From positions 1,302,001 through 1,366,000 of the forward strand of contig NZ_MODU01000004.1 in assembly GCF_001885075.1 (NCBI RefSeq): a stretch of DNA of 64,000 nt. The letters are read 5' to 3'. A program made the position numbers and the translations under genes. Source of the stretch: Alteromonas sp. V450 (GTDB lineage Bacteria; Pseudomonadota; Gammaproteobacteria; Enterobacterales; Alteromonadaceae). The notes below the pieces were generated by a model. The model was not told the origin of the DNA. It did not search any database and saw nothing but the letters and a program-made list of their open reading frames with translations. This document shows, piece after piece, positions 37,359-45,983 of the stretch. The stretch's first letter is position 1; each line of letters begins with the position of its first letter.

Positions 37359-37628
37359 GCTCTACTCACCTCTGCTTGTTAGCCTGTTTATTATGAGCGC
37401 GTTTTCAACACGCCTTACTAGTACGATAGGCGCAGATTGAAAAGTTCACAAGAAATTAACATTATTTTTATATTCCATCGCCATTTGAAACAAACGTGTT
37501 TTTTTGTGGCTATTAATTCATCAATTAGATAAAAAAATAATGTCAAAGAAGAAAATACTGCAACAATGTCATCGCATAAGGTGCGCGATTGCGATAATCT
37601 CAAGGTACGTAAATCAACCAGATAGACC

Positions 37629-38849
37629 ATGAAAACTGTATCTCGCTCACATAAATTAGATAACGTTTGTTACGACATTAGAGGCCCAATCGCTGCGCAA
37701 GCCCGCAAGATGGAAGATGAAGGACACCGCATATTAAAGCTAAATATCGGAAACCCTGCCCCGTTTGGATTTGAAGCCCCTGACGATATCGTAAAAGACG
37801 TTATTCATAACCTGCCTACGTCACAAGGATATTCAGACTCGACAGGAATTTATGCCGCTCGTGTAGCCGTAATGCAGTACTATCAACAGCGCAATATTAA
37901 AGACATCCGTGTCGACGATGTTTATATCGGTAATGGCGTATCCGAATTAATCATGATGGCAATGCAAGCCTTACTTAATCATGGCGATGAAGTACTTATT
38001 CCAAGCCCTGACTACCCCCTTTGGACGGCTGCAGTTAGCCTGTCATCAGGTTCACCCGTTCACTATCGCTGCGACGAGCAAGCAGGCTGGTTCCCAGACA
38101 TTGACGACATTAAAAGTAAAATCACCAGCAAGACTCGCGCAATCGTGCTTATCAACCCCAATAACCCTACTGGTGCAGTATACGACAAAGCCCTTCTGCA
38201 AGAGGTGGTCGAAGTAGCTCGTGAACATGGACTGGTAGTATTTAGCGACGAAATTTACGACAAAATTCTTTACGATGAAGCAAAGCACACCAGTATTGCT
38301 TCACTGGCTGATGATGTATTTTTTGTCACCTTTGGCGGCTTGAGCAAAAACTATCGCGTGGCCGGATTTCGTTCAGGTTGGCTAGTTGTCAGCGGTAATA
38401 AGCGCTTAGCCTCGGACTATATTGAAGGGCTTAACATACTGTCTTCAATGCGGATGTGCGCAAACGTGCCTTGTCAGAGCGCTATTCAGACAGCGTTGGG
38501 CGGCTATCAAAGTATTGACGATTTAGTAAAAGAAAACGGACGCTTGCGTATTCAGCGCGATGTTACAACCGATATGTTAAACGGCATTGATGGTATTTCT
38601 TGCGTCAAACCTAAAGGTGCCATGTACTGTTTTGCTAAGGTAGACGAGAAGAAGTTCAACATTCATAACGATGAGCAAATGGTACTTGACCTGCTCAGTT
38701 CCGAAAAAATTTTGCTAGTCCACGGTAGAGCCTTTAACTTAAACGAAGGTACTTATTTCAGGCTGGTATTTCTACCTCACAGCGATGTTCTGGTTCCTGC
38801 ACTGCATAGGATTGGAAATTTCTTTAGAACGTATAAGCAAGGAGCGTGA
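37629..38849 (+). CDS. alaA: Alanine aminotransferase AlaA (YfbQ-type class I aminotransferase)
   Basis: The 406-residue PLP enzyme of fold type I shows the start [26 protein letters not shown]-contact [43 protein letters not shown], and the lysine motif [17 protein letters not shown]. These match E. coli AlaA/YfbQ, which makes alanine from pyruvate and glutamate. As in E. coli, yfbR follows immediately, here with only one base between the genes, which strengthens the assignment. Confidence 0.95.
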   Translation: MKTVSRSHKLDNVCYDIRGPIAAQARKMEDEGHRILKLNIGNPAPFGFEAPDDIVKDVIHNLPTSQGYSDSTGIYAARVAVMQYYQQRNIKDIRVDDVYIGNGVSELIMMAMQALLNHGDEVLIPSPDYPLWTAAVSLSSGSPVHYRCDEQAGWFPDIDDIKSKITSKTRAIVLINPNNPTGAVYDKALLQEVVEVAREHGLVVFSDEIYDKILYDEAKHTSIASLADDVFFVTFGGLSKNYRVAGFRSGWLVVSGNKRLASDYIEGLNILSSMRMCANVPCQSAIQTALGGYQSIDDLVKENGRLRIQRDVTTDMLNGIDGISCVKPKGAMYCFAKVDEKKFNIHNDEQMVLDLLSSEKILLVHGRAFNLNEGTYFRLVFLPHSDVLVPALHRIGNFFRTYKQGA

Positions 38850-38850
38850 C

Positions 38851-39450
38851 GTGTCGGATAAAAGTCACTTCTTCGCCCACTTAGCGCGCATGAAGCTTAT
38901 TAATCGCTGGCCGCTTATGCACAATGTTCGCACGGAAAATGTTCAAGAACACAGCTTGCAGGTGGCTATGGTAGCCCACGCGCTTGCTTTAATTAAAAAT
39001 AAATTTTTTGGCGGCACATTAAACCCTGATCGCATTGCCACCATGGCAATTTTTCACGATGTTTCTGAGGTACTCACGGGAGACCTCCCTACCCCAGTGA
39101 AATACTTCAACCCTGCGATTAAAGAAGAGTATAAGAAGATCGAAAAAATTGCAGAGAACAAGCTCATTGAAATGGCACCAGAAGCGTTTCGAGAAGACTA
39201 CGCAGCGCTTATTGATCATCACTACCACAGCGAAGAAGAAGCCTTTATCGTGAAAGCAGCAGATGTGCTTTGCGCCTACCTTAAAACACTTGAAGAATTG
39301 GCTGCTGGCAACCAAGAGTTTAAGTTGGCAAAAAAGCGGTTAGATAAAACCCTAAAAGAATATCACTCTGAAGAGGTTGATTACTTCTTAACGCGCTATG
39401 TTCCGAGTTTTTCTCTTAGTCTTGATGAAATCGCGCTAGACGATATGTAA
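38851..39450 (+). CDS. yfbR: 5'-deoxynucleotidase YfbR (HD domain), GTG start
   Basis: The gene encodes 199 residues from the GTG at 38851, supported by an AAGGAG six bases upstream that overlaps the end of alaA; the longer frame opening at 38785 lies inside alaA and is not the start. HD-domain metal ligands are visible: His34 in VQEHSLQ, His69-Asp70 in IFHDVSE, and the Asp in [10 protein letters not shown]. YfbR dephosphorylates deoxynucleoside 5'-monophosphates. It sits between alaA and a dGTPase gene, so two HD-type deoxynucleotide hydrolases are adjacent. Confidence 0.93.
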   Translation: MSDKSHFFAHLARMKLINRWPLMHNVRTENVQEHSLQVAMVAHALALIKNKFFGGTLNPDRIATMAIFHDVSEVLTGDLPTPVKYFNPAIKEEYKKIEKIAENKLIEMAPEAFREDYAALIDHHYHSEEEAFIVKAADVLCAYLKTLEELAAGNQEFKLAKKRLDKTLKEYHSEEVDYFLTRYVPSFSLSLDEIALDDM

Positions 39451-39506
39451 TGATCTCATCGCCAGTTTAAACATTACAATGGGCAACATGGAATAACGAG
39501 GTAGCA

Positions 39507-40850
39507 GTGGCAACAAGTAGGTGGGAATTAGCATTACACGAACGCCGTTTGCCCCGCAGCGAAACGCGCGACGGCGATCACCGCAATCCGTATCAACGAG
39601 ACAAAGCGCGCGTGCTTCACAGCGCTGCATTTCGCAGATTACAGGCGAAAACCCAAGTGCTCGGCGTGGGGCTGAGTGATTTTTATCGTACGCGGCTCAC
39701 GCACTCTCTTGAAGCGGCTCAAATTGGTACAGGTATTACCGCCCAGCTTTGCGGAAAATTTCCGGATATTGCTACAACGTTAGCACTCGACGCTACGTTA
39801 ATCGAAACCCTTTGTTTAGCGCATGATATTGGTCACCCACCTTTTGGTCATGGTGGTGAAATTGCGCTTAATTACATGATGCACCAATACGGCGGCTTTG
39901 AAGGAAACGGGCAAACTTTCAGGATCATAACTCAGCTAGAGCCCTACACCGCCGAACACGGTATGAATTTGTGTAGAAGAAGCGTATTAGGCTTAGTTAA
40001 ATACCCGAACTTTATTGACGCTCTTCATAGCGAAGGGCCTGCGCCCGAGCGCCCTGTTTCACTTCGTCAGGTTAAAGCCCACGACTGGCTCCCTCCCAAA
40101 GGGCTTTTTCGCTGCGACGAACCTTTATTAGACTGGCTTCTCGCGCCATTTAGTAATGACGATAAAGATACGTTCATGCAGTTTCACGCTAAACCCAATG
40201 GCCATAGTAAAACGCAATTTAAATCGTTCGACTGCTCAATTATGGAGCTTTCCGATGATATCGCTTATGGTATTCACGATTTGGAAGATGCCATTGTAAT
40301 GGACATGGTCGACAAGCAACACTTTGTCGAAGATGTAACTACCCCACTAAAATCTCTTGATGTACCGTGGCTGTCAGACAATATAGAAGTGCTAACCAAT
40401 AAGCTGTTCAGCGCTGAACATCACGAACGGAAAAATGCAATAGGTGCTCTGGTAAACAGCTTTATTACAGCCATTGAAATACAAGGCGTTGAGGGTTTCG
40501 CACACCCTCTACTTGCGTTCAACGCGGTAATGCCTGAAAAATTTGCACACGCCCTTGAGCTTTTCAAACGCTTTGTGTTTAACAAAGTAATCCGCCGACC
40601 TGATGTTCAGCTTCTTGAATATAAAGGACAACTGGTAGTTATGGAACTTTTTGAAGCCTTTGCATCAGATCCCGACCGCTTACTTCCGGAAAACACCCAA
40701 GTTCGCTGGCGTAAAGCCTGTGAAGACGATAATGGAATGCGCGTTCTCGCCGACTATATATCGGGTATGACGGATGAATTCGCATCTCGCCTATACAGCA
40801 ATATCTTTTCACCAAAACAAGGCGGTATTCAAGATAGTTTGCATATGTAG
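39507..40850 (+). CDS. dGTPase-like deoxyguanosine triphosphate triphosphohydrolase (HD domain), GTG start
   Basis: The 447-residue protein starts at a GTG with GAGG five bases upstream. The start WELALHERRLPRSETRDGDH, RTRLTHSLEAAQIG (first His), LAHDIGHPPFGHGGE (His-Asp pair), and FDCSIMELSDDIAYGIHD with the later Asp form the HD metal site of Dgt enzymes, which split dNTPs to nucleoside and triphosphate. It is shorter than E. coli Dgt (about 505) and resembles the YfdA/SAMHD1-like branch. Some members of this group protect cells from phage by draining dNTPs. Here it follows yfbR by 56 bases in a housekeeping context. A terminator follows. Confidence 0.9.
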   Translation: MATSRWELALHERRLPRSETRDGDHRNPYQRDKARVLHSAAFRRLQAKTQVLGVGLSDFYRTRLTHSLEAAQIGTGITAQLCGKFPDIATTLALDATLIETLCLAHDIGHPPFGHGGEIALNYMMHQYGGFEGNGQTFRIITQLEPYTAEHGMNLCRRSVLGLVKYPNFIDALHSEGPAPERPVSLRQVKAHDWLPPKGLFRCDEPLLDWLLAPFSNDDKDTFMQFHAKPNGHSKTQFKSFDCSIMELSDDIAYGIHDLEDAIVMDMVDKQHFVEDVTTPLKSLDVPWLSDNIEVLTNKLFSAEHHERKNAIGALVNSFITAIEIQGVEGFAHPLLAFNAVMPEKFAHALELFKRFVFNKVIRRPDVQLLEYKGQLVVMELFEAFASDPDRLLPENTQVRWRKACEDDNGMRVLADYISGMTDEFASRLYSNIFSPKQGGIQDSLHM

Positions 40851-40876
40851 AATATTTTCACCTAATTATTTGAAAT

Positions 40877-40903
40877 GAAAAGGCCGTATTCTCGGTCTTT
40901 TTT
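40877..40903 (+). terminator. Terminator of the dGTPase gene
   Basis: AAAAGGCCG at 40878-40886 pairs, with one G-T pair, with CGGTCTTTT at 40893-40901, and the T run extends to 40903. It lies about 26 bases after the stop codon. Confidence 0.7.
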
Positions 40904-40998
40904 ATTATGTTGAACTTACTCGTTACATTAACGTAGCTAATAGCACTGGGCGAAGTGACGACCATTTCTTATAGTCTCATCATAATTTAGGTGACGTG

Positions 40999-42006
40999 AT
41001 GCCAAAACCATTTAAACCCTCTGTAAAACTAACTGATAACGACGTAACTAATGAAGACGTTTACAAAAGTCGTCGCTCATTGCTCAAATCTATGGGCTTT
41101 TTGGGAGCATCTACGTTACTTGCGAAATCGGCAGGCGCTGCTGGTTGGTTTTGGGAAGATGAGGAAGAGAAGGCAGCATTTAAAAGAGAAGCGCTTGAGT
41201 TTAGCCAACCGCCTAAGTTTCAAATCGCACAAACCCGAACGCCTGAAGATAAAGTCATCAGCTACAACAATTTTTATGAGTTTGGCACATCTAAAGATGC
41301 ACCAGCCAAAAATGCGACTGAATTTCAAACTAATCCATGGACGTTAAAAATTGACGGAATGGTGAAAAACCCCATTGAGCTTGATCACGATGCGTTAACG
41401 AAGCGTTTTCCCCTTGAAGAACGTATCTACCGTTTGCGCTGCGTTGAAGCGTGGTCAATGGTAGTGCCATGGATTGGGTTTGAATTGGGAGCGTTATTAA
41501 AACAAGCCGATCCGTTGATGTCTGCCAAGTATGTGGCGTTTGAAACCTTATACGACCCTGAGCAAATGCCCGGTCAACGAAGCCGCTTCACCGGTGGTGG
41601 TATTGATTATCCATACGTGGAAGGTTTGCGCCTTGATGAAGCCATGCACCCGTTAACGCTCATGTCAGTTGGCCTTTACGGGAAGACCTTGCCACCTCAA
41701 AACGGCGCGCCTATAAGGCTTGTGGTACCGTGGAAGTATGGTTTTAAAAGCATTAAATCTATAGTGAGAATTCGCCTTACCGATAAGAAGCCACCTACTA
41801 CGTGGAACAGACTGGCCGCCAATGAGTATGGCTTTTATGCCAACGTGAATCCGAACGTATCGCACCCTAGATGGAGCCAAGCCAGTGAGCGTAGAATAAC
41901 CACAGGTGGGCTACTTGCCAGAAATCGAATCGACACCCAAATGTTTAACGGCTATAGCGAAGTCGCGCCGCTATACAAAGACATGGATTTATCTCGTTAT
42001 TACTAG
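40999..42006 (+). CDS. msrP: Protein-methionine-sulfoxide reductase catalytic subunit MsrP
   Basis: The gene encodes 335 residues from the ATG at 40999 (a GTG directly before it is the alternative); AGGTGA seven bases upstream supports the ATG. A twin-arginine signal ([14 protein letters not shown]) sends the folded molybdoenzyme to the periplasm. The sulfite-oxidase fold is clear, with the molybdenum-ligand Cys in [15 protein letters not shown] and the cofactor contacts near [10 protein letters not shown] and [15 protein letters not shown]. MsrP repairs oxidised methionines in envelope proteins using electrons from MsrQ, encoded 99 bases downstream. It needs Mo-molybdopterin, for which several synthesis genes lie at 54-60 kb. 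Confidence 0.95.
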   Translation: MPKPFKPSVKLTDNDVTNEDVYKSRRSLLKSMGFLGASTLLAKSAGAAGWFWEDEEEKAAFKREALEFSQPPKFQIAQTRTPEDKVISYNNFYEFGTSKDAPAKNATEFQTNPWTLKIDGMVKNPIELDHDALTKRFPLEERIYRLRCVEAWSMVVPWIGFELGALLKQADPLMSAKYVAFETLYDPEQMPGQRSRFTGGGIDYPYVEGLRLDEAMHPLTLMSVGLYGKTLPPQNGAPIRLVVPWKYGFKSIKSIVRIRLTDKKPPTTWNRLAANEYGFYANVNPNVSHPRWSQASERRITTGGLLARNRIDTQMFNGYSEVAPLYKDMDLSRYY

Positions 42007-42105
42007 GTGGTATTTTTTTATAGGGCTACGGGCAAATAGCCAGCCCTCCATAACCCATGCTTCTCAACTGAAGTTTTTAACCATTATTATTGAGTTGTTC
42101 ATTTA

Positions 42106-42765
42106 ATGTCATTAAGAAAAAAACCGTTTCGGTTCTCTGTTTGGCAACGCCGTAGTTTGAAAGGTCTTATTCACCTTTTCGCATTAGGTTATATCGCCTG
42201 GTTGTTTTTTGCTGGCGTTACCGATCAGCTGGGTCCAGACCCTGTAAACACGCTCATCAATGAAACTGGAACCTGGGCAATTCACTTTCTTTTACTAACG
42301 CTGACTCTTAGCCCACTTGCTAAATGGCTACCAAGCCCAGAACCGATGCAATTCAGACGTATGATTGGCGTATACACCTTTGTTTACGCCTTTGCACACC
42401 TGCTCACATACATTGTGTTTGAACTTCAGCTTGATATGGCACTGGTGGCTAGCGAGATAGTAAGCAGGCCCTACATAATTGTTGGCATGGCAGCGTTACT
42501 TCTTCTTTTTGCTCTCACTGCTACGTCGTTTAAGCGAATCCAGCGCAACATGGGAAGAAAGTGGCAGAAGCTTCATAACAGCGTTTACCTGATCCTGCCT
42601 CTTGCACTACTTCATTTCAGCTGGTCGCAGAAGACGTTTTGGCAAGAGCCCGTATGGTACTGGATGATTGGACTACTATTAATGAGCCCAAGAATGAAGC
42701 AATGGTATGTGACGTATCAGAAGAAAAGCCAAAAGAAGTCGAGAGACAAAAACGCAGTGGCGTGA
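42106..42765 (+). CDS. msrQ: MsrQ, heme-binding membrane subunit of the MsrPQ system
   Basis: The 219-residue protein has about six transmembrane helices and conserved histidines for heme (IHFLLLTLTLSPLAKWLP, FAHLLTYIVFE, KLHNSVYLILPLALLHFSW), as in YedZ/MsrQ. It carries electrons from the quinone pool or cytoplasmic flavin reductase to MsrP. The gene follows msrP in the same direction, which is the standard pairing. The last 15 residues are very basic (KKSQKKSRDKN). Confidence 0.93.
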   Translation: MSLRKKPFRFSVWQRRSLKGLIHLFALGYIAWLFFAGVTDQLGPDPVNTLINETGTWAIHFLLLTLTLSPLAKWLPSPEPMQFRRMIGVYTFVYAFAHLLTYIVFELQLDMALVASEIVSRPYIIVGMAALLLLFALTATSFKRIQRNMGRKWQKLHNSVYLILPLALLHFSWSQKTFWQEPVWYWMIGLLLMSPRMKQWYVTYQKKSQKKSRDKNAVA

Positions 42766-42788
42766 GAAAACTAACGCCGAAGAATCGT

Positions 42789-43265
42789 TTAAACAAGTAC
42801 GTAAAGCAGCGCGGCATAACGCGCTGTTTTGCTAAGCGTTACCGCGAGAATAAAAAACCAAAGCGGGCTTCTAAGTACACCTGCTACTAACGTAATAGGG
42901 TCGCCAATAATAGGTACCCAGCATAAAAATAAACTCCACTTCCCCCACTTCGTAAAGGTATGACTTGCACGATCAAACGTCGCTTTGCTTACCTTTAACC
43001 TTTGCGTCGCAATTTCTTTTCCAAACTTAAAGCCCAATGCATAGTTAACCGCAGAGCCGAGCACGTTACCGAGCGATGCAACAATAAGCAGTGACAAACC
43101 ATTCAAGCCACTACTGTATAAAGCACTAAGCACAATTTCAGAGCTAAAAGGCAATATAGTGGCAGCCAAAAATGCCGATAAAAACATCCCCAAGTAGCCT
43201 AAGTGTATTAACGCGCTCAACGCTCCTCCAGCTTTATACAGTGGTTTTTTATGTAAAATTCGCAC
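42789..43265 (-). CDS. YqaA-like small membrane protein (DedA/SNARE-associated superfamily), GTG start
   Basis: The gene encodes 158 residues from the GTG at 43265, chosen because GAGG lies about eight bases upstream. The frame extends further to an ATG at 43379, but that extension is Phe/Asn-rich and unlike the family. The protein has four to five hydrophobic helices, a LPFSSEIVLSALYSSGLNG motif, a glycine-rich ASLGNVLGSAVNYALGFKFG, and WVPIIGDPITLVAG, all typical of the YqaA branch of the DedA superfamily. These are inner-membrane proteins of uncertain function. It is convergent with msrQ. Confidence 0.85.
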   Translation of the reverse strand: MRILHKKPLYKAGGALSALIHLGYLGMFLSAFLAATILPFSSEIVLSALYSSGLNGLSLLIVASLGNVLGSAVNYALGFKFGKEIATQRLKVSKATFDRASHTFTKWGKWSLFLCWVPIIGDPITLVAGVLRSPLWFFILAVTLSKTARYAALLYVLV

Positions 43266-43410
43266 GCATCTTACCTCAATCGGAGTCTTAATACTTCCTT
43301 CAGAATTCGATAGAACAAAAAAACTATTATTTTTTATATGGTTACTAAAAAAACAACAGTTTGTGTGAAAAAAGTACAACTAAATACTTGCCAAAGACCT
43401 CTTTTACGAA

Positions 43411-43430
43411 TACTGTATAGACATACACAC
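43411..43430. promoter_or_regulatory. Weaker LexA-type SOS box
   Basis: TACTGTATAGACATACACAC has the left half CTGTATA of the gammaproteobacterial CTG-N10-CAG consensus but CAC in place of CAG. It overlaps the start of the better box by three bases. Confidence 0.45.
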
Positions 43431-43447
43431 TGTATATGAAACCAGTA
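43428..43447. promoter_or_regulatory. LexA-type SOS box
   Basis: CACTGTATATGAAACCAGTA fits CTG-N10-CAG with an AT-rich centre and the flanking A and TA of the E. coli LexA consensus. It lies 65 bases before the start codon of the 136-residue protein, a usual position for LexA control. Confidence 0.7.
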
Positions 43448-43511
43448 TCAATTAACAGTTCTCCTAAAGTCCGATTTATGAACTTTAGGGCAATGCATAA
43501 AGGGTTTTACT

Positions 43512-43922
43512 ATGAACACTTCTTCAGTTTCACGATTCAATGCTTTGCGCGCTTCAGTTTCAAATGTTGTTCAACTACCTTTACCGATAGAAGGCTTTCC
43601 TAGCGAAAAATCAGGGAGTGGGAAAGGAAATAACGACAAAGGTTGGAATTATTTGCTTTCAAACACGGTGTCGTTTTCGAAGAACGTAGATCACGCTATC
43701 CGTATTCAAAAACCTGAAAAAGAAAAAATGCCCGAATGGATCAGTAAGCTGATTACAGGTGGCCAGTGTAGAACATTGTATGTAGAAAATATCGATTTGG
43801 ACCTTCAACCAACAGACAGCGACATGATCAGAAAACTGTGTGAGCTTTATTCTGTCAGCTTGGTGAATGTGCGCGTTAACAATAATAATAACGAGCAAAA
43901 TGTTGCATTAGGTCCTTGGTAA
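43512..43922 (+). CDS. SOS-controlled small protein, possible SulA-like division inhibitor
   Basis: The 136-residue cytoplasmic protein has no signal peptide or membrane helix. The first 50 residues are Ser/Gly/Asn-rich and probably flexible. The rest has a compact core: GWNYLLSNTVSF, EWISKLITGGQCRTLYVENIDLDLQ, MIRKLCELYSVSLVNVRV. The pattern W-I-S-K-L-I-x-G-x-C-R-T-L-Y-V and the following helix-strand unit are reminiscent of the SulA/RecA-like fold, in which SulA blocks FtsZ. Similarity is weak by eye. A LexA-type box upstream makes an SOS role plausible. It stands alone with no downstream partner in an operon. Confidence 0.6.
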   Translation: MNTSSVSRFNALRASVSNVVQLPLPIEGFPSEKSGSGKGNNDKGWNYLLSNTVSFSKNVDHAIRIQKPEKEKMPEWISKLITGGQCRTLYVENIDLDLQPTDSDMIRKLCELYSVSLVNVRVNNNNNEQNVALGPW

Positions 43923-44145
43923 TTCTTAACCTTTTTAGGGTTAACTCCAGCTCTGGGCGAAAGAAAGTGACACAAGCCAACACTCAACGCTTATTTTAAA
44001 ACAGCTTGTTGGCATGGACTCTTAGGCACATGCAGACATTAACGTATTAAACATCGCGAACCTTACGCTTAAAAAAACTTGGGGCTCTGGCCACTTATAC
44101 TTATACTGTCGCGCTTCGTTATACTCATAAACTGCGAGTTATCTT

Positions 44146-44637
44146 ATGCGCTGTTACTGTTGTTCATCAAAATCTTTCGACGAATGCTGCGAACCTTTCA
44201 TTAAAGGCGATAAACGCCCTATTTCAGCAGAACAACTTATGCGCTCGCGCTTTGCAGCCTACGCTACTGCACATTACCAGTATGTTCTTAACACCTATAT
44301 CAAAGAGAAACAAAGAGCTCTTTCTGTAAAGGACTTGGCGCAAGGCGCAGAAGGAGCAAGGTGGTTTGCGCTTAAGGTACACAATTCTGAGATTGCCCCT
44401 ACGCCCCGTGACAAAACCAACATGGCCGTTGTTGAATTCACAGCTTATTACTTTGAAAACAAAAGCGTATTCCAGCTTCACGAAACATCGAGCTTCATCG
44501 TTGAAGAGGATGAATGGCGCTATCGCGACGGTGTGTTACATGACGACTGTGGAAAAATTAAATATGGGCGGAATCTGCCCTGCGTTTGTGGAAGCAATAA
44601 AAAGTTTAAACAATGTTGCGCATTAAAGCAGCGCTAA
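44146..44637 (+). CDS. YchJ family protein with SEC-C zinc motifs
   Basis: The 163-residue protein has Cys-rich ends: CYCCSSKSFDECCEPF at the start and LPCVCGSNKKFKQCC at the end, both SEC-C-type zinc-binding motifs. The middle matches the YchJ family (AEQLMRSRFAAYATAHYQYV, FTAYYFENKSVFQLHETSSF), an NTF2-like fold. The function of YchJ is unknown. It stands alone. Confidence 0.9.
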   Translation: MRCYCCSSKSFDECCEPFIKGDKRPISAEQLMRSRFAAYATAHYQYVLNTYIKEKQRALSVKDLAQGAEGARWFALKVHNSEIAPTPRDKTNMAVVEFTAYYFENKSVFQLHETSSFIVEEDEWRYRDGVLHDDCGKIKYGRNLPCVCGSNKKFKQCCALKQR

Positions 44638-44749
44638 ACCCAAATGATGTGCATTGAAAGTGCAAACTAATGCACGAAGCAAAGATAGGCTAACCACCTA
44701 CAGCATTTCCACTAACTACAAAAATGTAAATAGCTTTTTTTGTTCTTGC

Positions 44750-44770
44750 CGCTCAAATGCCGTTTGAGCG
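44750..44770. repeat. Intergenic inverted repeat without a T tail
   Basis: CGCTCAAA at 44750-44757 pairs with TTTGAGCG at 44763-44770 around a five-base loop. It lies in the 295-base gap between the YchJ gene and the alpha/beta hydrolase gene, about 160 bases before the latter. No T run follows, so it is more likely a protein-binding site or RNA hairpin than a terminator. Confidence 0.4.
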
Positions 44771-44932
44771 AACATGACCAATTATCGCGCGTACGTTACT
44801 TTCACATCGGGTCGGTTTGAGCAACATACAGCATGCCCTTAAATCTGTTAATAATGTAATGATGCTCCCCTATATCGTTTTCAGAAATAACGCTTTATAG
44901 TAGTGACTAGATGTATTTAAAAGTTAAGTAGT

Positions 44933-45874
44933 ATGTTAAAAGTTGCTTTGAGTTTAATTGTTGTAATAACCGTTGCCCTGTTTGTTTTTATAAAGATGCA
45001 CTCAGCCCAAGATATCCCCTTGGAGCAACTTAAACCCCGCTGGGCATCTTCAGCATCATCATTTATAAATATTGACGGACTGACGTTACATGTACGTGAT
45101 GAGGGCCCTAAAAGTGACACTACACCTATCGTTTTAGTCCACGGCACGGGCGCCTCTCTTCATACTTGGGATGGCTGGGTAACAGGGCTAAAAGGCGAAC
45201 GCCGCATTATTCGTTTTGACCTGCCAGGATTTGGTCTAACAGGGCCTGAACCTCAAAACGATTACACGATAGAAAAGTACACTGACTATCTAGTTAAACT
45301 GCTCAATCATTTGGATATTGAGCACGCCATAGTGGCAGGCAATTCACTAGGTGGCTACATTGGGTGGGCAACTGCAGTTCGTTATCCTGAAAAAGTATCG
45401 CAGCTAGTGCTCATTGACGCTTCTGGTTATCCCTACAATGCGGAATCTGTGCCTATTGCATTTAAGCTATCTCAGAACAAATTTGCGAAGTTTTTTTTGA
45501 AAGACTTCATACCAAAATTTATCGTAAGAAGTAGTGTCGAGAATGTATATGGAGACCCATCATTGGTTTCTGATGAATTGGTCAATAGGTATTATGAACT
45601 CGCACTTAGAGAGGGCAATCGAGCGGCTATATCGGAGCGTTTTGTGCAAACCCAACCCGGAAAGCTTCGCCATGAACTCAATACATTGTCTGTTCCTACG
45701 TTATTAATTTGGGGTGGCAAAGATAAGCTGATACCGCTTGAAATGGGTAAACAGTTTGAGCGCGATATTCCCAATAGCACACTCGTTGTTTTCGACGATT
45801 TGGGGCATGTGCCCCACGAAGAAGATCCCGAGGCAACGCTAGCAGCTACCCTAGCTTTCATAGATAAGCATTAG
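44933..45874 (+). CDS. Alpha/beta-fold hydrolase, membrane-anchored or secreted
   Basis: The 313-residue protein has an uncleaved or cleavable N-terminal hydrophobic helix (ALSLIVVITVALFVFI, residues 4-19). The hydrolase core carries VLVHGTGASLHTWDG (oxyanion region), GNSLGGYIGWA with Ser about 139, IWGGKDKLIPLEMG with the Asp, and DDLGHVPHEEDP with the catalytic His. This is the usual esterase/C-C hydrolase/haloalkane dehalogenase-like superfamily; the substrate cannot be told. It stands alone, convergent with the quinone-oxidoreductase-like gene. Confidence 0.88.
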   Translation: MLKVALSLIVVITVALFVFIKMHSAQDIPLEQLKPRWASSASSFINIDGLTLHVRDEGPKSDTTPIVLVHGTGASLHTWDGWVTGLKGERRIIRFDLPGFGLTGPEPQNDYTIEKYTDYLVKLLNHLDIEHAIVAGNSLGGYIGWATAVRYPEKVSQLVLIDASGYPYNAESVPIAFKLSQNKFAKFFLKDFIPKFIVRSSVENVYGDPSLVSDELVNRYYELALREGNRAAISERFVQTQPGKLRHELNTLSVPTLLIWGGKDKLIPLEMGKQFERDIPNSTLVVFDDLGHVPHEEDPEATLAATLAFIDKH

Positions 45875-45906
45875 AAGTCTAAAATACTAAATGTTTTTTC
45901 TACCAA

Positions 45907-45945
45907 TAAAAAAGCGCTATAGACATTGTGTTTGTCTATAGCGCT
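45907..45945 (-). terminator. Long-stem terminator of the quinone-oxidoreductase-like gene
   Basis: AGCGCTATAGACA at 45913-45925 pairs perfectly over 13 bp with TGTCTATAGCGCT at 45933-45945. The T run is on the minus strand, so it ends the catabolic operon that starts at 50 kb. It lies 39 bases after the stop codon. Confidence 0.85.
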
Positions 45946-45983
45946 CGACTGTTATTTTATACAAAACGGTCATTTTCAAATTG

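Noticed and set aside
39507..40850. A phage-defence island around the dGTPase gene
   Set aside because: The neighbours are housekeeping genes (alaA, yfbR, msrPQ), with no integrase, toxin, nuclease or restriction gene, so only the gene itself is flagged.
44750..44770. The inverted repeat as a terminator of the YchJ gene
   Set aside because: No T run follows on either strand at the right place, so it is listed as a repeat instead.
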